Below, one piece after another: positions 42,846-54,984 of a stretch of 64,000 nt of DNA. Each line of letters starts with the position of its first letter. Position 1 is the stretch's first letter. A program made the position numbers and the translations under genes. The stretch is taken from NCBI GenBank assembly GCA_023663725.1, contig JAMPGX010000017.1, forward strand, positions 1 to 64,000, read 5' to 3'. The notes below the pieces were generated by a model, which saw only the letters and a list, made by a program, of their open reading frames with translations, made no database searches and had not been told where the DNA came from. The DNA is from a bacterium (lineage in GTDB: Bacteria > Bacillota > Clostridia > Lachnospirales > Lachnospiraceae).

Positions 42846-43475
42846 ATGGCTAAGGTAGTGATCATGGATCATCCGTTGATCCAGCACAAGATTGGATTTA
42901 TCAGAAGAACGGAGACAGGCACCAAGGATTTCCGGCAGACGATCAGTGAGATTGCCATGCTGATTTGTTATGAGGCTACCAGAAACCTGCAGTTGGATGA
43001 TGTTCAGATTGAGACACCTATCTGCAAGACGACGGTGAAGGAGCTGCGGGGCAAAAAGATGGCAATCGTTCCTATCCTGCGCGCTGGCCTGGGCATGGTG
43101 GACGGCATGTTGGGACTGATTCCAGCGGCAAAGGTGGGACATATTGGTCTCTACCGCGATCCGGAGACGCTTAAGCCGGTGGAGTATTACTGTAAGCTTC
43201 CCGCCGACTGTGCGGAGAGAGAAGTGTTTGTGGTGGATCCCATGCTGGCCACCGGCGGCTCTTCTGTGGCGGCGATCCAGATGCTGAAGGACAAGGGATG
43301 CAAAAATATTCATTTCATGTGTATTATTGCGGCTCCGGAAGGCGTGAAGATGATGGAGAAGGAGCATCCGGATGTGGATCTGTATATTGGAGCGCTGGAT
43401 GAGAAGCTGAATGATCACGGCTATATTGTGCCTGGCCTTGGAGATGCAGGGGATCGCATATTTGGCACGAGGTAA
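42846..43475 (+). CDS. upp: Uracil phosphoribosyltransferase
   Basis: 209 residues, full length. [27 protein letters not shown] at the N-terminus, [15 protein letters not shown] and the PRPP loop [17 protein letters not shown]. It salvages uracil to UMP using PRPP. GGAGG lies seven bases before the ATG. Confidence 0.96.
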   Translation: MAKVVIMDHPLIQHKIGFIRRTETGTKDFRQTISEIAMLICYEATRNLQLDDVQIETPICKTTVKELRGKKMAIVPILRAGLGMVDGMLGLIPAAKVGHIGLYRDPETLKPVEYYCKLPADCAEREVFVVDPMLATGGSSVAAIQMLKDKGCKNIHFMCIIAAPEGVKMMEKEHPDVDLYIGALDEKLNDHGYIVPGLGDAGDRIFGTR

Positions 43476-43486
43476 GAGGGTGGGCT

Positions 43487-43975
43487 ATGAACGGCAAGAG
43501 AAAAGATTATATCAGCTGGGATGAATATTTTATGGGAGTTGCGCAGCTGTCGGGTATGCGCTCCAAGGATCCCGGCACTCAGGTTGGGGCATGTATTGTC
43601 AGCAGAGATAACAAGATTCTCTCCATGGGATATAACGGTTTTCCCAACGGCTGCTCGGACGACGACTTCCCGTGGGAGCGCGAGGGCGAGAGTGAGCTGG
43701 ATACCAAATATCCGTTTGTGACCCACAGTGAGCTCAATGCCATCCTGAACTATCGGGGCGGTTCGCTGGAGGGTACTAAGCTGTACGTGTCACTCTTTCC
43801 CTGCAACGAGTGCGCCAAGGCCATTATACAGGCCGGCATCAAGACCGTGGTTTACGCCAGCGACAAATATAATGGCATCCCCTCCAATACAGCGTCCAAG
43901 AGGATGCTTGAGGCGGCAGGAGTGGAATGTGTCCCCTATCTCAGAGCAGGGAGAAAAGTTGAATTGGAACTGTGA
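43487..43975 (+). CDS. comEB: dCMP/deoxycytidylate deaminase (ComEB-like)
   Basis: 162 residues with the zinc deaminase motifs: SELNAIL preceded by histidine ([10 protein letters not shown]) and [19 protein letters not shown]. The usual HAE reads HSE, a known variation among dCMP deaminases. It converts dCMP to dUMP for thymidylate synthesis. The gene follows upp by 11 bases and precedes the SleB-like gene by six. Confidence 0.92.
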   Translation: MNGKRKDYISWDEYFMGVAQLSGMRSKDPGTQVGACIVSRDNKILSMGYNGFPNGCSDDDFPWEREGESELDTKYPFVTHSELNAILNYRGGSLEGTKLYVSLFPCNECAKAIIQAGIKTVVYASDKYNGIPSNTASKRMLEAAGVECVPYLRAGRKVELEL

Positions 43976-43981
43976 GAATAT

Positions 43982-45154
43982 ATGAGAGGATATCATAGGA
44001 GAGGCATAAAACGAATCATATCTCTTTGGGTGGCGGTAGTTCTGGCGTTTGTGAGTGTACCGTCTACTTCGTATGCAACCAGCTCCACCAGACAGGAGAT
44101 TGCGGACAAGGAAAACGAAAAAAATGAGTTGGAGGGTCAGCAGAAGGAGAATGAGCAGGAGCTCAACCAGCTAAAGGGGGAGCAGAAGAGTCTGAAGAGA
44201 CAGTTGGCCGAGTTGAATGAGCAGCTCACAGAGGTCAGTGATCATCTTGCAGAGCTCGAACAGCAGATCAGGGAGAAGGAACAGGATATCATAGAGACCA
44301 TGCAGGCCTTGGAACAGGCTAAAGACAAGGAGGCTTGGCAGTATGACTGCATGGAGAAACGCATTCAGTATGCCTACGAGAAGGGACAGGACAACCTGTT
44401 GGACGCCTTTTTTAGCTGGGAGAGCTTTGCCAGGTTTCTAAACCTTTCCACCTATACGGAACGCATCGCCGAGGCGGATGACGAAATGCTGGACCAGATT
44501 ATTGAAACGCGGGAATTCATTGAGTCGGAGGAGGCCAGACTGCAACAGGAGAAGGAGGAGCTGGATTATCTGAAGCTGCAGGCGGAGGTGGAGAAGAGCA
44601 GGGTGTCCGGTCTGATCAGTCAGACCAGCAGCCGAATAGCGGATTATGCAGACCAGATATCGGAGGCGGAGGAGGAGGCCAGAGAATATGAGGCCAATCT
44701 CAAAAAGCTGGAGGAGGATCTGGAGTATCTTAAGAAGAAGCTGCAACAGGAGATCGCCATGTCCCAGCGGGCAGCCAACGCTACCTGGCGGAACATCTCC
44801 GATGTGTCCTTTGCGGAGGATGATCTGTATCTGCTGGCCAACCTGATCTACTGTGAAGCGGGCGGCGAGCCCTATGACGGCAAGCTGGCGGTGGGTGCGG
44901 TAGTGATCAACAGGGTTTTAAGCAGCGTGTATCCTGATACGGTGCTGGGTGTGATATACCAGAGGAAGCAGTTTTCTCCTGTGGGCAGCGGCAGGCTGGC
45001 GCTGGCTCTCGAGGCTAACAAGGCCAATGCCGACTGCTACAGAGCGGCGCAGGAGGCGATGGCAGGCATGAGCAATGTGGGAAACTGCGTGTATTTTCGC
45101 ACTCCGATTGAGGGGCTGACGGGAATCTCCATCGGGGGACATATCTTTTACTGA
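43982..45154 (+). CDS. Exported coiled-coil protein with SleB-like hydrolase domain
   Basis: 390 residues. A signal peptide (IISLWVAVVLAFVSVPSTSYA) leads to a long coiled coil (~35-260, ending in YLKKKLQQEIAMSQ) like the N-terminal part of FtsX-activated hydrolases. The C-terminal Hydrolase_2/SleB domain is DLYLLANLIYCEAGGEPYDGKLAVGAVVINRVLSSVYPDTVLGVIYQRKQFSPV; the glutamate in YCEAGGEP is the likely catalytic residue of this lytic-transglycosylase family. A peptidoglycan hydrolase for spore germination or wall growth. Confidence 0.9.
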   Translation: MRGYHRRGIKRIISLWVAVVLAFVSVPSTSYATSSTRQEIADKENEKNELEGQQKENEQELNQLKGEQKSLKRQLAELNEQLTEVSDHLAELEQQIREKEQDIIETMQALEQAKDKEAWQYDCMEKRIQYAYEKGQDNLLDAFFSWESFARFLNLSTYTERIAEADDEMLDQIIETREFIESEEARLQQEKEELDYLKLQAEVEKSRVSGLISQTSSRIADYADQISEAEEEAREYEANLKKLEEDLEYLKKKLQQEIAMSQRAANATWRNISDVSFAEDDLYLLANLIYCEAGGEPYDGKLAVGAVVINRVLSSVYPDTVLGVIYQRKQFSPVGSGRLALALEANKANADCYRAAQEAMAGMSNVGNCVYFRTPIEGLTGISIGGHIFY

Positions 45155-45195
45155 TACTGCCCGACTATTATGAGACAATGCAGGAGCCTCGGATG

Positions 45196-45675
45196 TCACA
45201 GTCCGAGGCTCTCCAGATGTATCTGCAGACAGTCAAACTTGTCGCCGTATATGTAAGTCAGAAGATGATGGAGCTGACGCAGGGCAGCAGTTAATTGATT
45301 TTTTGACAGCAGGCCGTCCTCGAAGGCCTGGGCCAGTTCATCCAGGTCCGTTACCTCGGTGCGCCCATCGGGATAGACGATCACATCCGCCAGCAGATCT
45401 GTGACGGTCAGTGCATGGGCCTGCTCATCGAGGGTATACTCTATAATATCGCAGTACCAGCACAGCAGGGAACCGTCCTGGCGGTAGAATTTGCTGACCT
45501 TGAAGCCCTCCTTCAGAAAATAACAGGAGCACCCATGGCTGAAGGCAGTCTTGGGGTTCAGCGTCTTCCAGGAGGTGACGAGCAACTCCTCTGTCTGCTT
45601 CAAGATCAGATCGTCTTTCAGCAGAATACATTCATCGGGAATCAAACGCCGGCGGTATAAGTGTAATATGCTCAT
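45196..45675 (-). CDS. DUF402 protein
   Basis: 159 residues from ATG 45675, five bases after AGGAGG; further upstream in-frame sequence is not supported. The DUF402 fold is recognisable: VSKFYRQDGSLLCWYCDIIEYTLDEQAHALTVTDLLADVIVYPDGRTEVTDLDELAQAFEDGLLS. Relatives include nucleoside-di/triphosphate phosphatases with a metal-binding Asp cluster, here ADVIVYPDGRTEVTDLDEL. The substrate is not known. A 10-base inverted repeat (45184-45211) overlaps its last codons and may form the 3' end of one or both convergent messages. Confidence 0.78.
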   Translation of the reverse strand: MSILHLYRRRLIPDECILLKDDLILKQTEELLVTSWKTLNPKTAFSHGCSCYFLKEGFKVSKFYRQDGSLLCWYCDIIEYTLDEQAHALTVTDLLADVIVYPDGRTEVTDLDELAQAFEDGLLSKNQLTAALRQLHHLLTYIYGDKFDCLQIHLESLGL

Positions 45676-45807
45676 GGAAGCCTCCTGTTTTTGACATGGG
45701 AACGAGTTCCTGCCTGTTAAAATGATACTACAATGTTCTCGCTGATAAGTCAACTTTCTTTTTGACAAAAATTTATAGATTTTTCACAGGATATCGTCGG
45801 CATATAC

Positions 45808-45836
45808 TGGACTTTTCTGGAAAAAAAATATATAAT
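45808..45836 (+). promoter_or_regulatory. Possible promoter of the atp operon
   Basis: TGGACT (45808-45813) and TATAAT (45831-45836), spacer 17. It would start transcription at or next to the atpZ ATG, giving a leaderless message. A TTGACA at 45762-45767 upstream lacks a clear -10 partner, so the real start point is open. Confidence 0.4.
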
Positions 45837-45842
45837 AGGAAA

Positions 45843-46193
45843 ATGAGTAAAAAAGCGCCTTATGACAGAAAGGGAAAACAGGATAAAAGTGCGTACAGGG
45901 CTCTGGTCATGCTGATGCAGTTTGGCATTAACATGCTGGTGCCTATCGGAATTATGTCCTGGCTGGGGATCTTGTTGGACCGCAGATGCGACACATCCTT
46001 TTTTATGATTCTGTTCTTTTTTGTCGGGGCCATTGCGGGGTTTCAGAATATTTGGAGGATGGCAAAATCCATCTATGAGGATAAGCCCCCGGGAGAGAAG
46101 CCATCGGCACAGGCAAGGCAGGAGAACGGACAGGGGAAGCCGGACTGCGGCGAGAGCTGTTCGGGCGGGTGGAAGGAGTCAGATGACAAATAG
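45843..46193 (+). CDS. atpZ: AtpZ/AtpI-family membrane protein
   Basis: 116 residues with two membrane helices (LMQFGINMLVPIGIMSWLGILL and FFMILFFFVGAIAGFQNIWRM), then a soluble Lys/Gly/Ser-rich tail. The pattern, including the conserved arginine LLDRR, fits the small AtpZ/AtpI proteins that precede ATP synthase genes and help assemble the c-ring or move Mg2+ or Ca2+. No good ribosome site stands before ATG 45843. The last 11 bases overlap the next gene. Confidence 0.75.
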   Translation: MSKKAPYDRKGKQDKSAYRALVMLMQFGINMLVPIGIMSWLGILLDRRCDTSFFMILFFFVGAIAGFQNIWRMAKSIYEDKPPGEKPSAQARQENGQGKPDCGESCSGGWKESDDK

Positions 46194-46644
46194 ATTGAGA
46201 GAGATGAACAGGGCTCTTCTGGAATTAGATGTGGGCATTATTTTTTGCGGTGTGATATGTCAGCTGGCAGGCGTGTGGTTTGTCTCGCACAAAGCATTGT
46301 ATACGGTGTCTCTGTGGATGGGGGTAGCGCTGGCGCTGCTGGGAAGCTGGCATATGTATCGAACGCTGGACAGGGCGCTTGATCTGGGAGACGGGGCCTC
46401 CAAGGTGGTGGTCGCCGGTACCCTGTTGCGCTATGGTATACTGGCTATTGTCCTGGGGATCGTAGCGATTACGGATATATTGAATCCGCTGGTCGTATTC
46501 CTGGGCTATATGACGATGAAAGTAGCGGCGTATATACAGCCGTTTACCCATAAAGTATGTAATATGTTTTTTCATGAGACCGACCCAATTCCCGAGCCTA
46601 TGCCGGACGAGGAGACTGCTGAGGCATCAAACGCTCTGGAGTGA
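46183..46644 (+). CDS. atpI: ATP synthase subunit I-like protein
   Basis: 153 residues from ATG 46183, preceded by GGAAGGAG and overlapping the end of atpZ. Four membrane helices are predicted (~15-35, 40-58, 78-98, 103-122). Sequence is poorly conserved, as usual for AtpI. Its position directly before atpB and the pairing with AtpZ support the assignment. Confidence 0.75.
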   Translation: MTNRLREMNRALLELDVGIIFCGVICQLAGVWFVSHKALYTVSLWMGVALALLGSWHMYRTLDRALDLGDGASKVVVAGTLLRYGILAIVLGIVAITDILNPLVVFLGYMTMKVAAYIQPFTHKVCNMFFHETDPIPEPMPDEETAEASNALE

Positions 46645-46691
46645 AGGAAGGACTCAGGAAAGCGAATAAATAAGTAGAGGGAGGTGAGTGT

Positions 46692-47426
46692 ATGCAAATT
46701 GGACCCGTGTTATCCTCGGCCGATGAGATTGACTTTATGATCCATGGCCTGTTTCAATATAGCTTTTTTGGCCATACGGTGTGGATAACAACATCGCATG
46801 TATGCATTCTGATCGTCATGCTGATCATTGTCGGCTTTGCTATCGCGGCAAACATAGCCATGAGGAAAGCGACAGAAGTGCCGACAGGATTTCAGAATGT
46901 GGTGGAACTGATGGTGGAAAAGCTAGACGGTGTAGTGAACGGTCCCATGGGGAAAAACGCGCCCCGATTCTACAATTATATCGGGACAGTGTTTATCTTT
47001 ATCCTGCTGTCCAATATATCGGGCCTGCTGGGACTGAGGCCGCCTACGGCTGACTACGGAGTGACGTTGCCGCTGGGTATTCTCACTTTTGTGCTGATTC
47101 ATTTTAATCAGTTCAAATACCAGAAGCTGAAGGATATCTGGGTGGATATGTGTTCGCCGCTGCCGCCGTGGTTGCCCATCTGGTTTCCCATCAACCTGAT
47201 CAGTGAGATTGCCGTGCCAGTGTCCCTGTCTCTGCGTTTGTTCGCCAATGTGCTGTCGGGCACTGTGATGATGGCGCTGGTATATGGGTTGCTGAAGTGG
47301 TTTGCCATCATATGGCCTGCGGCGTTGCATGTGTATTTTGATTTGTTCTCCGGAGCAATTCAGACTTATGTATTCTGTATGCTGACTATGACATATATCA
47401 ACAATGCCATAGGTAGCGAAAATTAA
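46692..47426 (+). CDS. atpB: ATP synthase F0 subunit a
   Basis: 244 residues, five to six membrane helices. The essential arginine lies in VSLSLRLFANVLSG, and the preceding helix reads WFPINLISEIAVPVSL. It forms the ion half-channels against the c-ring. GGGAGG lies nine bases before the ATG. Confidence 0.95.
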   Translation: MQIGPVLSSADEIDFMIHGLFQYSFFGHTVWITTSHVCILIVMLIIVGFAIAANIAMRKATEVPTGFQNVVELMVEKLDGVVNGPMGKNAPRFYNYIGTVFIFILLSNISGLLGLRPPTADYGVTLPLGILTFVLIHFNQFKYQKLKDIWVDMCSPLPPWLPIWFPINLISEIAVPVSLSLRLFANVLSGTVMMALVYGLLKWFAIIWPAALHVYFDLFSGAIQTYVFCMLTMTYINNAIGSEN

Positions 47427-47446
47427 ATGAAAAGAAAGATATGTAA

Positions 47447-47725
<279 letters not shown>

Positions 47726-47796
47726 GCCTCTGAGACCAATAAAATTTACGCCGATTGGCGCATATATGGAATAATTGATGAGAAAGGAGGCAGAGA

Positions 47797-48326
47797 ATGG
47801 TACTTTTAACGGCCCAGGAGCCCATGGAAAGACTCTTTGATCTCGACTTCCAGCTGTTGGCGGACTCCACGCTGATGATTATCGCAATCTTTATACTGTT
47901 CCTGCTGCTGAGTTATTTTCTGTTTAATCCGGCGAGAAAGCTGCTTCAGGATCGTCAAAGCAAGATCAGGAACGAGTTGGAGGACGCACAGAACAATATG
48001 GAGCAGGCCGCCAGACTGAGGGAGCAATATGAGGCGAAGCTGCAAGGCATTGACAAGGAGGCGGAGGAAATTCTCAGCGATGCTCGCAGGCGCGCGCTGG
48101 AGAATGAGAACGAGATCATCGCCAATGCCAGAGAGGAAGCGTCGCGGATCATGGAGAGAGCTCGCAACGAAGCTCAGCTGGAGAAGCAGAAGATGGCGGA
48201 TGAGGTGAAGCGGGAGATGATAGGCATTGCCACCGCGATGGCTGGCAAGGCTGTCGCAGCCTCGATGAGCCCCAATATTCAGGATAGTCTGGTGAATGAG
48301 ACTTTGAAGGAGATAGGTGACAAGAC

Positions 48327-48339
<13 letters not shown>
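47797..48339 (+). CDS. atpF: ATP synthase F0 subunit b
   Basis: 180 residues. One N-terminal membrane helix (LMIIAIFILFLLLSYFLFNP) is followed by a long charged helix that forms the peripheral stalk (DRQSKIRNELEDAQNNMEQAARLREQYEAKLQG). Overlaps atpH by 13 bases. Confidence 0.95.
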
Positions 48340-50418
<2,079 letters not shown>

Positions 50419-50469
50419 ACAGTGAGGCAATATCGCGGGCAAGCCCGCGATATGCGGAAAGAGGTATAT

Positions 50470-52765
<2,296 letters not shown>

Positions 52766-52781
52766 GGAAAGGCGGTTTTCG

Positions 52782-53186
52782 ATGGCAGACAACAAATGCT
52801 TGACATTAAAGATTATCACGCCTACAAGGGTCTTTTACGAGGGCCAGGCGGAGATGGTGGAATTTAATACCTCCGAGGGAGAGATCGGTGTGCTGCCGGG
52901 CCATCTGCCCATGACGGTGATTGTGAAGCCCGGTGTATTAACCATCACGGAGCCGGAGGGGGATAAGGAAGCGGCGCTTCATGCGGGCTTTGCGGAGATA
53001 CAATCGGATCGGGTCACTATCCTGGCGGAGATTATCGAGTGGCCGAATGAGATTGACGCGGCCAGGGCGGAGGCGGCCAGGGAGCGTGCTCAGGAACGCA
53101 TTCATGAGAATGCCCGCGACACAGATATAGCCAGGGCGGAGACGGCTCTGCTGCGCGCTATGGCCCGTATACAGGTACTGAAGTAG
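52782..53186 (+). CDS. atpC: ATP synthase F1 subunit epsilon
   Basis: 134 residues: LKIITPTRVFYEGQAEMVEFNTSEGEIGVLPGHLPMTVIVKPG, then the C-terminal helical hairpin (DAARAEAARERAQERI). It regulates F1 and closes the atp operon. Confidence 0.95.
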   Translation: MADNKCLTLKIITPTRVFYEGQAEMVEFNTSEGEIGVLPGHLPMTVIVKPGVLTITEPEGDKEAALHAGFAEIQSDRVTILAEIIEWPNEIDAARAEAARERAQERIHENARDTDIARAETALLRAMARIQVLK

Positions 53187-53254
53187 GGCGGACGCTATGT
53201 CACGTGCAGTACGCTGGATGCATATGTTATAGAAAAAGAAAAGGTATTGTGAGC

Positions 53255-53668
53255 ATGGATTTTGAACGCAGGATTTTACCTTTTTATATGACATATCCAG
53301 AGGCAGGTTATGGTAATGCTCCCCTTTACGGACGGCAGGACGCGGACGTGCTGCGTGATCTGGAATATTTTCGTCAGATGTATCCCGCGGAGGCTCGGCG
53401 CTATCAGGGCAGAGTTGCGGAGATTCTGGATAAGATGGACTATGAGGGCAGTGTGATCTATGATGAATATCCCGACCGCTATACGCTGGAACGCCTGGCG
53501 ACAAATATAGCGGACGTAATCCGTCGCGAGGAGAGACAAGGGAATCCCGAGCAGGAGGATTCGGATGAGAGTTGGGGAGTGAGGCGTTCCCTGATATTTG
53601 TACTTTTGATTGATGAAGTGTATAAGCGTCGGCGAGGCGGCAGAAGAGGATTTTTCAGCTTTCGCTGA
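53255..53668 (+). CDS. Hypothetical protein after the atp operon
   Basis: 137 residues from ATG 53255. The N-terminus, MDFERRILPFYMTYPEAGYGNAPLYGRQDADVLRDLEYFRQMYP, and a basic C-terminus (VYKRRRGGRRGFFSFR) frame a helical middle with VRRSLIFVLLIDEVYKRR. No membrane protein features beyond one short hydrophobic stretch. I recall similar unnamed proteins in Lachnospiraceae but cannot give a family. A long inverted repeat follows the stop. Confidence 0.65.
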   Translation: MDFERRILPFYMTYPEAGYGNAPLYGRQDADVLRDLEYFRQMYPAEARRYQGRVAEILDKMDYEGSVIYDEYPDRYTLERLATNIADVIRREERQGNPEQEDSDESWGVRRSLIFVLLIDEVYKRRRGGRRGFFSFR

Positions 53669-53672
53669 TACA

Positions 53673-53716
53673 CAGGCAGAGCCACGGGAACCCAGTGTTC
53701 TCCGTGGCTCTGCCTG
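53673..53716. other. Perfect 15-base inverted repeat, possible 3' end hairpin
   Basis: CAGGCAGAGCCACGG and CCGTGGCTCTGCCTG with a 14-base loop, directly after the hypothetical gene and before the ribosome site of the methyltransferase gene. No T-run on either strand, so it is not a classical terminator; it may protect or process the message. Confidence 0.6.
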
Positions 53717-53732
53717 AAAGGAGAGATATAGG

Positions 53733-54929
53733 ATGGATGAACTGGGCAGGCTGCTTAAGGATATGATCAATGAGAGACTCGTACAGGTGACGCTGAGCAA
53801 CAGCCGCAATCCTGCCTGGGGGGACAAGCTGAAGCTTCGTCCGGTGCTGCTTCAGAATAAGCTGATGTTTCAGAGTACCCGTTACACAGGCCCCCAGGTA
53901 TTTCATCAGAATCATACGCCGGAGGAGGCAGGCCGTTTGATTGAGGATATGCTGCGGACACAATTCCGACAATGTGAGATGACTGCACGCGATCGAAGCG
54001 CAACCGTGCTGGTCAGTAAGAAGGGAAAGATGACCGTCAAGGTCCGGCAGGCTGTCTGTGACATTCCGACGGAGCTGTCCCACAATCGGGAGAAGCAATA
54101 TATCTTAAAAGAGGGGGAGCCGGTGGACTTTCTGGTTGGCTTGGGCGTTCAGACGCCGGAGGGGAGAGTCGCCAGGAATAAATATGACAAATTTCGCCAG
54201 ATCAATCGGTATCTGGAGTTTATTGAGGATATTTTGGACCAGCTGCCCTCACGGGAGACGATCCATGTGGTCGATTTTGGATGTGGAAAGTCCTATCTGA
54301 CCTTTGCCATGTACTATTATCTGCACGTGCTGCAGGGGAGAGATATCTGTGTCACGGGACTGGATCTCAAGGAGGACGTGATCAGACGCTGCAATGACCT
54401 GGCAGGGCAGTGCGGATATGAGAAGCTGCGTTTTCAGGTCGGGGATATCAGCACCTATGAGGGGATGGAGCGGGTGGATATGGTGGTGTCTCTTCACGCG
54501 TGTGATACCGCTACAGATTACGCGCTGGAGAAGGCAGTACGCTGGGGCGCCAAGGTAATTCTTGCGGTGCCCTGCTGTCAGCACGAGGTAAACCGACAGA
54601 TACATTGTGCCAAGTTGTCTCCGATTCTGCGTTACGGTGTGATCAGGGAGCGAATGTCCGCCCTGATCACGGATGCGGTTCGTGCCAATCTGCTGGAGCA
54701 GCAGGGTTATGATACACAGATTCTTGAGTTTATTGATATGGAGCACACGCCCAAAAATCTGTTGATTCGAGCCGTCAGGAGAACGGCAAAGAACGCCTGT
54801 CCTGGCGGAGGACAACCACGCATGCAGAAGAGACAGGCAGCCGCGATGCAGGAGGCATCTCTGGCGGAGGTGCTGGAGCTGCTGGGGATAGAGCCTAAGC
54901 TGGCCAGTCTGTTGGGCGTAAGGGACTAG
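53733..54929 (+). CDS. Class I SAM-dependent methyltransferase (Methyltransf_32-like)
   Basis: 398 residues. The SAM-binding domain starts near residue 175 with HVVDFGCGKSYLTFAMYYYLHVLQGRDICVTGLDLKEDVIRRCNDLA. VGDISTYEGMERVDMVVSLHACDTATDYALEKAVRWGAKVILAVPCCQHE follows, and LHACDTATD plus PCCQHE are typical of the Methyltransf_32 and GSTCD-like group. The N-terminal ~170 residues may recognise the substrate. The substrate is unknown; RNA is possible for this group. AAAGGAGAG precedes the ATG. Confidence 0.82.
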   Translation: MDELGRLLKDMINERLVQVTLSNSRNPAWGDKLKLRPVLLQNKLMFQSTRYTGPQVFHQNHTPEEAGRLIEDMLRTQFRQCEMTARDRSATVLVSKKGKMTVKVRQAVCDIPTELSHNREKQYILKEGEPVDFLVGLGVQTPEGRVARNKYDKFRQINRYLEFIEDILDQLPSRETIHVVDFGCGKSYLTFAMYYYLHVLQGRDICVTGLDLKEDVIRRCNDLAGQCGYEKLRFQVGDISTYEGMERVDMVVSLHACDTATDYALEKAVRWGAKVILAVPCCQHEVNRQIHCAKLSPILRYGVIRERMSALITDAVRANLLEQQGYDTQILEFIDMEHTPKNLLIRAVRRTAKNACPGGGQPRMQKRQAAAMQEASLAEVLELLGIEPKLASLLGVRD

Positions 54930-54984
54930 GGCTATGGGAGATGAGACGGTATCGGTCTAAGCTGTGCGGGAGAAACAGGGAAGC

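Noticed and set aside
45184..45211. Terminator between the SleB-like gene and the DUF402 gene
   Set aside because: The 10-base stem is clear but neither strand has a T-run, so I mention it only within the DUF402 entry.
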